Shown: positions 16,605 to 25,182 of the stretch, piece after piece
Layout of the letters: each line of letters starts with the position of its first letter
Numbering within the stretch: the stretch's first letter is position 1
Assembly: GCA_009649675.1 (NCBI GenBank)
Contig: WJPL01000001.1
Span: forward strand, 2,004,469-2,068,468
Origin: Alphaproteobacteria bacterium HT1-32
GTDB lineage: Bacteria > Pseudomonadota > Alphaproteobacteria > Rhodospirillales > HT1-32
Direction: 5' to 3'
Length of the DNA: 64,000 nt
Notes under the pieces: model-generated
The model's database searches: none
What the model saw: the letters and a program-made list of their open reading frames with translations, nothing else
Told to the model about the DNA's origin: nothing
Program-made: the position numbers and the translations under genes

Positions 16605-17364
16605 ACGACGGCCCCATATCCTGATTCTGGGCGGTACAGGTGAGGCTGCGGCGCTGGCCCGTGCCATTGACCGGGAATGGAGCGAGGCAGTGCGCCTGAC
16701 ATCATCCCTGGCTGGCCGGGTGGAAAAACCGGGGCCCCTGCCGGGTCATGTCCGGGTTGGTGGCTTTGGCGGCGTTGCAGGGCTGGTGGCTTATCTGCGG
16801 GATGAACAGGTGGACCTGCTGATTGATGCCACCCATCCCTTTGCCGACAGGATATCGTCTCATGCACGGCAGGCAGCAGAAATGGCGGGTCTGCCGCGCC
16901 TTGGATTTGCTCGTCCGCTCTGGCGGCGTGATCCGGTTGACCGATGGATCGAGGTGGAGACGGTGGAACAGGCAGCCCGTGCGGCAGGTGATATCTCGAA
17001 GCGGGCGTTTCTGACTGTTGGCCGGACCGAGATTGCCCCCTTCGCACAATCCGGAGATGTCTGGTTTCTGGTCCGGCTGGTTGACCCTCCGGAAGCTCCG
17101 CTGCCGTTGCAGAACCATGAGACCGTGATTGCCCGTGGTCCCTTCACGGTTGCCGGTGAACGTGAGCTGATGCTGCATCACCGGATTGATCTGCTGATTA
17201 CCAAAGCCAGCGGTGGTGCGGCGACGGAGGCAAAAATTCTGGCGGCACGGGAAGCGGATATTCCGGTGCTGATGGTTCGCAGACCACGGCCAGAACCGGG
17301 GCGCCGGGTCAGCGACGTGGAGTCGGCTATGGCATGGATCCGCGATCAGTCAGGGCTGGTCTGA
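16594..17364 (+). CDS. cobK: Precorrin-6A (or cobalt-precorrin-6A) reductase
   Basis: This 256-aa enzyme reduces precorrin-6A with NADPH. The nucleotide-binding start HILILGGTGEAAALARAI, the VDLLIDATHPFADRISSHA motif and the C-terminal LLITKASGGAATEAKILAA are those of the CobK/CbiJ family. It overlaps cbiD upstream by 11 bp and converges with cobM, overlapping its end by 19 bp. Whether it works on the cobalt-free or cobalt-bound substrate cannot be told from the sequence. Confidence 0.93.
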   Translation: MSTERRPHILILGGTGEAAALARAIDREWSEAVRLTSSLAGRVEKPGPLPGHVRVGGFGGVAGLVAYLRDEQVDLLIDATHPFADRISSHARQAAEMAGLPRLGFARPLWRRDPVDRWIEVETVEQAARAAGDISKRAFLTVGRTEIAPFAQSGDVWFLVRLVDPPEAPLPLQNHETVIARGPFTVAGERELMLHHRIDLLITKASGGAATEAKILAAREADIPVLMVRRPRPEPGRRVSDVESAMAWIRDQSGLV

Positions 17365-18122
17365 GCTTTCGGCCGCAACACATGATGGTGTGCGGCATCG
17401 TAAAGTTTTGAATCGGTGAAGGCGGCATCACCGAAGACAGCGCCAACCATAATCAGGGCTGTTCGGGTAACGCCGGATTCCTTCACTTTGTCCCGAATGT
17501 CACTCAGGGTGCCCTTCAGGAACAACTGGTCCGGCCAGCCAACGCGATAGGCAATGACCACCGGACAATCTGCCCCATAAATCGGCGACAGGTCACGGAC
17601 CACCTTTGCGATATTGTTGATCGACAGATGCAAAGCCAGTGTTGGCCGTCCGGCCGCAAGGTTTGCCAGTTCCTGTCCTTCCGGCATGGAGGATGAACGC
17701 ACGGCAGTCCGTGTCACCAGAACGGCCTGGCTGACATCCGGCAGTGTCAGTTCCGTCTTCAGTTCGGCGGCAGCCGCAGCAAAGGCCGGGACGCCGGGGG
17801 TGATGTCATAGGGAATGTCGAGTGCATCCAGCCTGCGCATCTGTTCGGCGATGGCGCCATAGATTGACGGATCACCGGAATGGACACGGGCAACATCCTG
17901 CCCGCGATCATGGGCTGCCTGTATTTCGCTGATGATCTCGTCGAGATGAAGGGGCGCGGTATCAATGACCCGTGCGTCAGGCCGGGCGGCGGCAACGATC
18001 TCCGCCGGCACCAGCGATCCGGCATACAGCACCACGGGGGCCGCTTCGATCAGCCGGAGGCCACGAACGGTAATCAGATCGGGTGCGCCGGGGCCGGCGC
18101 CAATGAAATGGACGGTCATCAT
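17346..18122 (-). CDS. cobM: Precorrin-4 C11-methyltransferase
   Basis: This is a 258-aa SAM-dependent methyltransferase that adds the C11 methyl in corrin synthesis. Motifs: VHFIGAGPGAPDLITVRG at the N-terminus, VARVHSGDPSIYGAIAEQ in the middle, and TPGVPAFAAAAAELK. The open frame extends 29 codons further upstream, but the encoded sequence does not resemble the family, so the start is placed at the ATG pair 18119-18122. The ribosome site is weak. The gene is convergent with cobK; its 3' end overlaps cobK by 19 bp. Confidence 0.93.
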   Translation of the reverse strand: MMTVHFIGAGPGAPDLITVRGLRLIEAAPVVLYAGSLVPAEIVAAARPDARVIDTAPLHLDEIISEIQAAHDRGQDVARVHSGDPSIYGAIAEQMRRLDALDIPYDITPGVPAFAAAAAELKTELTLPDVSQAVLVTRTAVRSSSMPEGQELANLAAGRPTLALHLSINNIAKVVRDLSPIYGADCPVVIAYRVGWPDQLFLKGTLSDIRDKVKESGVTRTALIMVGAVFGDAAFTDSKLYDAAHHHVLRPKAQTSPD

Positions 18123-18253
18123 TCTGCTTTCTGTTTCCCGGTCCCGCTTAAAGCAGAAGACGGGGGTGGTCCAGACCCAGCCGGTAATGACCGCTACAGT
18201 GGCCCGCATTGACGGCGTTGTCTGCTGCCGTGATAGTTCGCGGATTATTCTCC

Positions 18254-19285
18254 ATGCTTCACGGGATGCAGATGCAGAATATTCTTCACATCACCAACGG
18301 TGACGGGGCGGGGGACCTGCTGACAGCCTCGACCCTGCCCGGCGATGTTCTGCCCTGGCGGGACACGATGCATCAGGGACCGTTTCCTGACATTGACGAT
18401 ATTGATGAGGTGAGCCGGGTCCGGGCGAAATTTCTTGCCGGTGAGGCATTGCCGGTTGATGCCGTGCAGGCGGACATGCTGGCCCGGAACAATCTTTTGC
18501 GGCTGGCGGCAGACAGGGATGAAGTGATCCTGTGGTTTGAGCATGACCTGCTGGACCAGCTTCAGCTTGTGCAGATCCTCGACTGGTTCTCAAAGCCGGA
18601 ACGGCGACCGGGCAAACTGACCCTGATCTGTATTGATGACTATCCCGGTATCGTGCCGTTTCGGGGACTGGGACAGCTTTCACCACCTCAGATCGCCGGG
18701 CTTGTTGAGCAGAGAGTGCCGGTTGATGCGGTCATGATGGATGTTTCTGTCCGCGTCTGGTCGGCCTTTCGCAAAGAGCAGCCGACAGACCTGTTCGATA
18801 TTCTGGGGTCAGATATGACGGCCCTGCCCTTTCTGGCACCGGCACTCCGGCGTCATCTGCAGGAGTTTCCGTCATCCGGCAGTGGCCTGACACGAACCGA
18901 ACAGCAGTTGCTGGAGATCGCCGCAGAGGGGCCGGTCGGGCCGGGGCATCTGTTTCGTGAGAATATGGCACGCGAAGACAGGCTGCATATGGGGGACTGG
19001 CAGACTTTTGATCGCATCGCCCGTCTGATGGATACGGGCTGTCCGCTTCTGCGGACTGTCAGTGGTGATGCCTTTCTTTATCCACCTGTCGACAACCTGT
19101 TGCGTGATGATTTTCTGGCGCAGCAACTGGAACTGACGCCGGAAGGCCTGGCGGCGCTGTCCGGAGATCTGGAGCCGGGACGTATCCGGCGGCATGAATG
19201 GCTGGGTGGTGTCGAACTTCGCTCCGGTCAGATGCTCTGGACATGGTCAGAGAGAGAGCAGTGCCTCCGGCATCTCAGGTTTTGA
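18254..19285 (+). CDS. DUF1835 domain protein
   Basis: This is a protein of about 343 aa starting with NILHITNGDGAGDLL, the typical opening of the DUF1835 family, whose function is unknown. A further conserved acidic segment is VILWFEHDLLDQLQLVQILDWF. The C-terminal half (from about residue 210) looks like a winged-helix or DUF3658-like region (LTRTEQQLLEIAAEGPVGPGHLF). The start is uncertain: ATGs at 18254, 18266 and 18272 are possible, the last having a weak ACGGGA upstream. It is divergent from cobM and convergent with the secretion genes (15-bp gap). Confidence 0.75.
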   Translation: MLHGMQMQNILHITNGDGAGDLLTASTLPGDVLPWRDTMHQGPFPDIDDIDEVSRVRAKFLAGEALPVDAVQADMLARNNLLRLAADRDEVILWFEHDLLDQLQLVQILDWFSKPERRPGKLTLICIDDYPGIVPFRGLGQLSPPQIAGLVEQRVPVDAVMMDVSVRVWSAFRKEQPTDLFDILGSDMTALPFLAPALRRHLQEFPSSGSGLTRTEQQLLEIAAEGPVGPGHLFRENMAREDRLHMGDWQTFDRIARLMDTGCPLLRTVSGDAFLYPPVDNLLRDDFLAQQLELTPEGLAALSGDLEPGRIRRHEWLGGVELRSGQMLWTWSEREQCLRHLRF

Positions 19286-19300
19286 AGCGGTCAGCCAGCA

Positions 19301-20671
19301 TCATTCCCGCAGTGATTTCTGGAAGCTCTGGATCAGCGGCTGGGTGACATAATCCATGAATGTCCGTTCTCCGGTGACGATCAGCACTTCTGCCTGCATG
19401 CCCGGCTGCAGGATGGCGCCGGGTATGACGGAACCCACATCTTCGGTCAGCTCGATCCGGGTCAGGTAATAGGTATCGCCGGTCTTCTCATCTTCGATCC
19501 CGTCCGCAGACACACCGATGACCCGGCCTTTTACCGGCGCGGAACTGCGCTGGCTGAAGGCTGACAGGCGGATTTCAGCCGTCAGACCAATATTGACCAC
19601 ATCGATATCTGACGGCTGCACACGTGCTTCGACAATCAGCTTGTCGCCGGTGGGAACCATCTCCATCAGCGGCTCACCGGGACGGATAACACCACCATCC
19701 GTAAAGACCGTGGAATTGACGATGGTGCCGGCGATGGGGGCGCGGATGGTCGTCCGGCGGAGCACGTCCTCGGCGCTGCGTAACTGCTCGCGGACTTCAA
19801 ACAACTGGGACTGGATGTCGCGCAGGTCGGAGATCACAGAATTCAGAAACTCGGTGCGGATCTCGTTGATCCGGATCTGTGTCTCGCCGATGCTCTGACG
19901 GGTGCGGGCGATTTCTGACCGGTGGGCGGCGCGTGATCCGGCAATCTGGGAGGCTTCACGCTTCTTTTCCAGCAGACGCGGTTTGCGGCCGAGCCCCTGT
20001 GCGTTCAGGGTCTCCAGGTCCCGGATTTCTTCCTCAATCAGCGCGATCTGACGGTTTTCTGAGGATATCTGTTCCTGTAGCCCGCTGATTTCTTCCTCAA
20101 ACTGGGCAATCTGCTGTTCCAGAATGGATTGCTGGCCGGTCTGGGCGTTCAGCCGCGCCCGGAACATATTTTCCTGACCTGTCAGAATTCCGCGGACCGC
20201 AGGGTCATCCATCCGGCTGGTCAGTTCTTCCGGAAAGGACAGGTTGTTCAGGCCGTCCCGTTCGGCAATCAGGCGGGTTTCCTCGGCCAGAAAACTGTCG
20301 CGCCGTGAACGCAGGGTCTGAACGGCAGAGCGGGCCTGTGTGTCTTCCAGCGTCACCAGCACCTGACCGGCATCGACCAGATCGCCATCCCGCGCCGCAA
20401 TCGATTTGACGATGCCACCTTCGAGATGCTGGATGACCTTCTTGTTGCCCGCAACACTGACCACGCCGGGAGCAACCGCCGCACTGGACAGGCTGGCGGT
20501 CACCGCCCAGGCACCGAACAGCCCGAAGAACAGGCCGATCACCAGCACACCGCCAAGCACAGGTGCTGTCAGGTTGGGACGTGGCGGCAGGGTGGCCGGG
20601 CTGCCTGTTGTCGCGGCCATTGGCGTCGCAAGGCCGGTTGCGGCGGGGCGGGTCAGGGCATTATCAGCCAT
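19301..20671 (-). CDS. HlyD-family membrane fusion protein of type I secretion (PrtE-like)
   Basis: This 456-aa periplasmic adaptor links the inner-membrane ABC exporter to a TolC-type outer-membrane channel. It has one transmembrane helix (about residues 37-58), a lipoyl-like half (GVVSVAGNKKVIQHLEGGIV), a long coiled coil (about residues 95-310, rich in E, Q and R), and the second lipoyl/barrel region (LRRTTIRAPIAGTIVNS). It overlaps the ABC gene by 8 bp. No tolC or RTX substrate gene lies next to it. Confidence 0.93.
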   Translation of the reverse strand: MADNALTRPAATGLATPMAATTGSPATLPPRPNLTAPVLGGVLVIGLFFGLFGAWAVTASLSSAAVAPGVVSVAGNKKVIQHLEGGIVKSIAARDGDLVDAGQVLVTLEDTQARSAVQTLRSRRDSFLAEETRLIAERDGLNNLSFPEELTSRMDDPAVRGILTGQENMFRARLNAQTGQQSILEQQIAQFEEEISGLQEQISSENRQIALIEEEIRDLETLNAQGLGRKPRLLEKKREASQIAGSRAAHRSEIARTRQSIGETQIRINEIRTEFLNSVISDLRDIQSQLFEVREQLRSAEDVLRRTTIRAPIAGTIVNSTVFTDGGVIRPGEPLMEMVPTGDKLIVEARVQPSDIDVVNIGLTAEIRLSAFSQRSSAPVKGRVIGVSADGIEDEKTGDTYYLTRIELTEDVGSVIPGAILQPGMQAEVLIVTGERTFMDYVTQPLIQSFQKSLRE

Positions 20672-22439
20672 TACGGGGCTCCCCGCCGGGTTGTGCCGGT
20701 GCTATTCTCGGAGATGTTTCCTGCGCTTCGATTTTTGGTTCTTTTACCGTGGCTTTCTGTGTGGCGGCGGACATCTTGCTCATGATCTCGTCACGGGTGC
20801 CGAACAGATGCAGGCGTCCCTTGTTCAGAACCAGCACCCGGTCAATGAAACGCAGCAGGTTGGGGCGGTGTGAAATCAGGATGGCGGTGACGCCGGCCTG
20901 TTTCAGATAGGCCAGGGCCCGCAGCAACGCTTCTTCGCCTTCTGTATCAAGATTGGAATTCGGCTCGTCGAGGACCACCAGCCTTGGTGCGCCATACAGC
21001 GCGCGGGCCAGGCCGATACGCTGGCGCTGGCCACCGGACAGCCCGGCACCCCCGTCACCGATTTCGGTGTCGTAGCCATCCGGCAGACCCAGAATCAGAT
21101 CATGTACCTGTGCCTGTCTTGCGGCGAGGATGACAGCCTGCGGATCAGCCGGGCCCATTCGGGCGATATTGTCCTGTATGGTGCCATCAAACAGCTCGAT
21201 ATTCTGTGGCAGATAACCGATATGCCGGCCAAGGTCATCGGCATCCCAGGCAGCAACATCCATACCGTCAAGTCGGGCGACACCGGCAGAGGGCAGCAGG
21301 TTGCCGATCAGAATGCGGGCGAGGGTGGTCTTGCCGGATGCTGTGGGGCCGATCATGGCAAGGCTTTCACCCGGTGCCAGTTCAAAGCTGATATTCCGCA
21401 GGGCCGGTTCTGCTCCCGGCTTGTGCGCGAACGAAACCGCCTCAACCTTTACCCGGCCTTCCGGTTGCGGCAGCGGCATACCCGCCTCGCGGCCATCGTC
21501 GGCAAGATGGGTCTTGATCCGGGCGTAGGCAGCCCGCGCGCCGACAAATCCTTTCCAGGCACCGATGGCCTGTTCCACGGGTGCCAGCGCACGCCCCATG
21601 ATGATGGATCCGGCAATCATCGCGCCCGGCGACAGCTCACCCTCAAGCGCCAGATAGGCACCGAGACTGAGAACGCCGATCTGCAGGCAGAACCGGATGA
21701 ACTTCGATAACGCGGTCAGTCCGCCGCTGAGGTTGCTGGCCCGGGACTGCAGATCGATGGATTTTGCGTTTTCGGTCTGCCAGCGGCTGACAATGTTCGG
21801 CAGCATACCCATGCCGTTGATGACATCCGCGTTGCGCACGGCGGCTTCGGCCCGGCGCATGGCCTGCGCATAGGCACCGTTGGCTTCCCCCAGCATACCC
21901 CGGGTAACGGTCTCGTTGGTGACGGCAATCGCGAACAGCAGCACCGCACCGATCAGTGATAACCAGCCCAGCCAGGGGTGCAGCAGGAACATGGCGGCGA
22001 GGAATATCGGTGCCCAGGGCGCATCCATCAGCGGAAAGACACCACTGCCGGACAGGAAGCTGCGGAGGGTGCCGAGATCACGCAGCACCTGTGCAGAGCC
22101 ACCCCGGCTGTCCATCAGCGCGCGTGTCACGGCGGCCCCCAGTAACTGGCCGCCCAGTCGCTGATCCAGCCAGCTTGAAACCCGGACCAGAACGACCGTC
22201 CGCAGACCGTCCAGTAAAGCGAGAACCATGAGGGCAGCAATGGCGACGATCAGCAGGGCAATCAGCGTCTCGATGCTGCGGCTCGACAACACCCGGTCGA
22301 AAAGCTGCATCATGTAGATCGGCGAGGTCAGCATGCAGAGATTGACGCCGAGGCTGAAGACAGCCACGACGACAAAGCCCCGGCGACAGGCGCCAAGGGC
22401 TTCGGTAAGAGCATTCTTTGCGGGTTGGGGCTGCGCCAA
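20664..22439 (-). CDS. Type I secretion ABC exporter (PrtD family)
   Basis: This 591-aa half-transporter has six transmembrane helices in residues 20-310 followed by an ATPase domain. Walker A is GPTASGKTT, the signature is LSGGQRQRIGLARALYG, and Walker B is RLVVLDEPNSNLD, so ATP hydrolysis should work. It lacks an N-terminal peptidase domain, as expected for exporters of C-terminally signalled proteins such as RTX proteases. The asparagine after the glutamate-proline of Walker B (EPNSNLD) is typical of the PrtD group. The cargo is not encoded nearby. Confidence 0.93.
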   Translation of the reverse strand: MAQPQPAKNALTEALGACRRGFVVVAVFSLGVNLCMLTSPIYMMQLFDRVLSSRSIETLIALLIVAIAALMVLALLDGLRTVVLVRVSSWLDQRLGGQLLGAAVTRALMDSRGGSAQVLRDLGTLRSFLSGSGVFPLMDAPWAPIFLAAMFLLHPWLGWLSLIGAVLLFAIAVTNETVTRGMLGEANGAYAQAMRRAEAAVRNADVINGMGMLPNIVSRWQTENAKSIDLQSRASNLSGGLTALSKFIRFCLQIGVLSLGAYLALEGELSPGAMIAGSIIMGRALAPVEQAIGAWKGFVGARAAYARIKTHLADDGREAGMPLPQPEGRVKVEAVSFAHKPGAEPALRNISFELAPGESLAMIGPTASGKTTLARILIGNLLPSAGVARLDGMDVAAWDADDLGRHIGYLPQNIELFDGTIQDNIARMGPADPQAVILAARQAQVHDLILGLPDGYDTEIGDGGAGLSGGQRQRIGLARALYGAPRLVVLDEPNSNLDTEGEEALLRALAYLKQAGVTAILISHRPNLLRFIDRVLVLNKGRLHLFGTRDEIMSKMSAATQKATVKEPKIEAQETSPRIAPAQPGGEPRNG

Positions 22440-22504
22440 GTCAGTTATCCATCAGTCATGTGGCGACAGTCTAGCGGGTCTTGTCTGCGGAAGCGACAGA
22501 CAGG

Positions 22505-23359
22505 TCAGATGGTGCCGAAAAACATATCGCGGCCGGGTTTGTAGCCGAACTGAACCTGAGCCGGATTGCGATTGTAGAGAGGGCGGCCAAACATCGGATG
22601 GTCCAGACCACGGACCTCATGTTCAATCTGATACAGCAGGTCGCCACTCTCGGGGTCAACGATATCGATAAACCGGAACTGATAGCGTCCTTCATCCAGA
22701 GACAGCAGATTGCGCTGTTCAAGTTCGCGGCGAAGCGCCTCAAACCCGGCAATGTAAATCTGGATATGATGACCGTCATAAGCGGGCAGGGGGTCGCTGG
22801 TTTCCTGAAATGTCAGGGTCTGCCCCGGTCCGGCCGGCACGATGGCACAGGCTTTGCCGGACAGGTTTGCTGTTGTTGCTGTCGTGCCGATGATCTGCTG
22901 ATAAAACCGGGCGATACCATCTGCGGCACCGGCAGGAACATCGAGGCGGACATCTGTCAGCCCGAGTTGAATACTGTCTTCGTCTCCAGCCGGTGGCAGA
23001 AGCCGGAACCTGTTGCCCCAGGGGCAGGTAACGAAAACTGTCTCGCCATCCCGCCGGAAATCAAAGGCGCTGCCGGACAGGGTGGGCTGTATGGCCTGCA
23101 GATTGGCCATGACCAGATCGATATCGGGCAAGGTCAGGGTAACTTCACCGCGAAGCTGATGGGCAATGGGCTCCCGGCTTGGCAGGTGCATCTGGGACCG
23201 GCCGATATTGATCCACATATTGGTCAGCCCGACGGTCATGGCCGGGTCGCGTGTCAGGCCAAGTCCGATGACATAGAACTGTGTTGCAACCTGCTGGTCA
23301 GGGATCGCCAGATTGACATGTTCCAGACGGGCAATTTTTCCAAGTTCGGTTGTCATCAT
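22505..23359 (-). CDS. VOC (glyoxalase/extradiol dioxygenase fold) family protein
   Basis: This is a 284-aa protein with a vicinal oxygen chelate fold. The first module opens with ARLEHVNLAIPDQQVATQFY and includes NMWINIGRSQMHLP; a second module follows at about residues 125-250 (LTDVRLDVPAGAADGIARFY, DGHHIQIYIAGFE). Possible metal ligands are H in LEHVNLAI, H58-region (MHLP), H in DGHHIQIY and a glutamate in YQIEHEV. It overlaps the upstream glutamate-synthase-like gene by 4 bp, so they are co-expressed. The reaction is unknown. Confidence 0.75.
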   Translation of the reverse strand: MMTTELGKIARLEHVNLAIPDQQVATQFYVIGLGLTRDPAMTVGLTNMWINIGRSQMHLPSREPIAHQLRGEVTLTLPDIDLVMANLQAIQPTLSGSAFDFRRDGETVFVTCPWGNRFRLLPPAGDEDSIQLGLTDVRLDVPAGAADGIARFYQQIIGTTATTANLSGKACAIVPAGPGQTLTFQETSDPLPAYDGHHIQIYIAGFEALRRELEQRNLLSLDEGRYQFRFIDIVDPESGDLLYQIEHEVRGLDHPMFGRPLYNRNPAQVQFGYKPGRDMFFGTI

Positions 23360-24960
23360 GTAAGGGCCTTCTGTCGGGGTTCGAAGCTGTCGATCTGAGC
23401 CTGCTTCCAGGCTTCCAGGTAAAAATTATGTCCCTTGCCGGACAACAGGTCGCCGGGCTCCAGATTAGGAAAGCAGTCCTTGATGTTCAGGCTGCGCTCG
23501 TCCGAACCGCGCAGCATGAGCCGCTCGCCGCGCAGTTCCATCGGCCCTTCCAGACCCATCGCACCCAGCATTTCAGCCAGTGCATGGAGCGTGTTGTGAT
23601 GGAAATTGGCGACCCGTGTTGCCTTGTCTTCCGGCACCAGAGCACGCTGTCGCAGAGGGTCTTGCGTGGCAACGCCGGTCGGGCATCGGTTGGTGTGACA
23701 GTTCTTGGCCTGAATGCAGCCGATGGAGAACATGAAACCACGGGCCGAATTGACCCAGTCCGCCCCCAGCGCGATTGTGGTCGCGATATCGGAACCGGAG
23801 ATGATCTTGCCGCTGGCCCCTATCTTGATTTTGTCCCGCAGCCCGGCTCCAACCAGTGCGTTATGGACAAAGGTGAGACCTTCACGCAGCGGTGTGCCGA
23901 TGGAATTGGAGAATTCCAGGGGTGCCGCGCCGGTGCCGCCTTCCTTGCCGTCGACGACAATGAAATCGGGAACATGGCCGGTTTCGATCATGGCTTTCAG
24001 TATCGCCATGAATTCCCAGCGGTGCCCGACACAAAGCTTGAATCCGATCGGTTTGCCATCAGACAACTGGCGCAGTTTTCCCAGAAATTCGACAAACTCC
24101 CGCGGCGTATTGAAGGCGGAGTGATTGGCGGGAGAGATACAGTCGACACCCATTGGCACACCCCGGGCTTCCGAAATTTCCGGGGTGATCTTGGCAGCCG
24201 GCAAGACTCCGCCATGTCCGGGTTTTGCCCCCTGTGACAGCTTGATTTCGATCATCTTGATCTGTGGATCTGCGGCCTGCCGCTTGAAATTGTCCTCATC
24301 GAATTTGCCGTCTTCACTGCGGCAGCCGAAATAGCCGGAACCGATTTCCCAGATAATATCTCCGCCACCGGCGCGATGATATTTCGACAGGCTGCCTTCG
24401 CCGGTGTCATGGGCGAAGCCGCCAATCTTTGCACCCTTGTTCAGTGCCAGAATGGCATTGCCGCTGAGTGATCCGAAACTCATGGCGGAGATGTTCAGCA
24501 GTGAAGCGGCATAAGGCTGTTTGCAGTCCGGGCCGCCGATCGGCACCCGGAAATCGGGGTTGGGAGACGGCTTCGGTGACATCGAATGGGTCAGCCAGAC
24601 ATAGCCCGGTTCATAGACATTCTGCAGGGTGCCGAAGGCCAGTGTCTGGAGTTCGTTTTTCGCCCGCTGATAGACGAGCGCCCGTTGCTGCCGGTTGAAC
24701 GGGACGGCATCGGCGTCGGCTTCAAAGAGATACTGGCGGATTTCCGGGCGGATGCCCTCAAACAGCCAGCGCATATGAGCAATCACCGGATAATTTCGCA
24801 GCAGACTGTGCCGGGTCTGAATAAGGTCATAGACGCCAAGCCCGATCAGGGCTGTCAGCACGGCGGCAAGGATCAGGAACCAGCCTGAATAAACGGCTGA
24901 TGCAGCCAGCGAGGCGAGTGCGCCGACGATGACGATGCCAAAGACCAGATAACGTTCCAT
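23356..24960 (-). CDS. FMN-binding glutamate synthase family protein, membrane anchored
   Basis: This 534-aa protein corresponds to the FMN and Fe-S domain of the glutamate synthase large subunit. The N-terminus has two hydrophobic segments (about residues 3-24 and 28-45), so it is probably tethered to the inner membrane. The core shows SAMSFGSLSGNAILALNKGA, GAKPGHGGVLPAAKIT, FIVVDGKEGGTGAAPLEF, and the Fe-S cysteines in CIQAKNCHTNRCPTGVA. It has no glutaminase domain, so glutamate synthesis from glutamine is unlikely without a partner; related archaeal-type and stand-alone proteins have mostly unassigned roles. It is coupled to a VOC-family gene. Confidence 0.88.
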   Translation of the reverse strand: MERYLVFGIVIVGALASLAASAVYSGWFLILAAVLTALIGLGVYDLIQTRHSLLRNYPVIAHMRWLFEGIRPEIRQYLFEADADAVPFNRQQRALVYQRAKNELQTLAFGTLQNVYEPGYVWLTHSMSPKPSPNPDFRVPIGGPDCKQPYAASLLNISAMSFGSLSGNAILALNKGAKIGGFAHDTGEGSLSKYHRAGGGDIIWEIGSGYFGCRSEDGKFDEDNFKRQAADPQIKMIEIKLSQGAKPGHGGVLPAAKITPEISEARGVPMGVDCISPANHSAFNTPREFVEFLGKLRQLSDGKPIGFKLCVGHRWEFMAILKAMIETGHVPDFIVVDGKEGGTGAAPLEFSNSIGTPLREGLTFVHNALVGAGLRDKIKIGASGKIISGSDIATTIALGADWVNSARGFMFSIGCIQAKNCHTNRCPTGVATQDPLRQRALVPEDKATRVANFHHNTLHALAEMLGAMGLEGPMELRGERLMLRGSDERSLNIKDCFPNLEPGDLLSGKGHNFYLEAWKQAQIDSFEPRQKALT

Positions 24961-25182
24961 CTCGTGTTACTTTGCTCCCGTTAAGATGCCATTCTGATCC
25001 TGAGCGGGCTGAAAGCGCAAGCGGATGCCCCGACAATTCCACAACAGGGAATTGTATTTGTTCCGGAGTGAAGCCGGTCACAGCCACAGCCTTAATTTTG
25101 CTATAGTGTCGCTGTTTACTTGCCAAAGACGGGGCAACGAATAGCGTTGCCGCGGGGTAGTTGTGTTTTATGAGGGTCTGGC
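24961..25182. promoter_or_regulatory. Divergent intergenic region upstream of the AsmA-family gene
   Basis: This 222-bp gap lies between the leftward glutamate-synthase-like gene and the rightward AsmA-family gene, so it must hold promoters for both. A possible -10 (TATAGT, in GCTATAGTGTCG near 25100) is the best candidate for the rightward gene, with no good -35. A short inverted repeat ACAATTCC / GGAATTGT lies at about 25032-25056. No coding frame stands out. Confidence 0.4.

Noticed and set aside
18123-18209. Possible second cobalamin riboswitch or N-terminal extension upstream of cobM
   Set aside because: GCCACTG occurs on the minus strand, but the GGGAAGG and AGGAGACCTGCC blocks are missing. 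The 29-codon extension does not look like the methyltransferase family.
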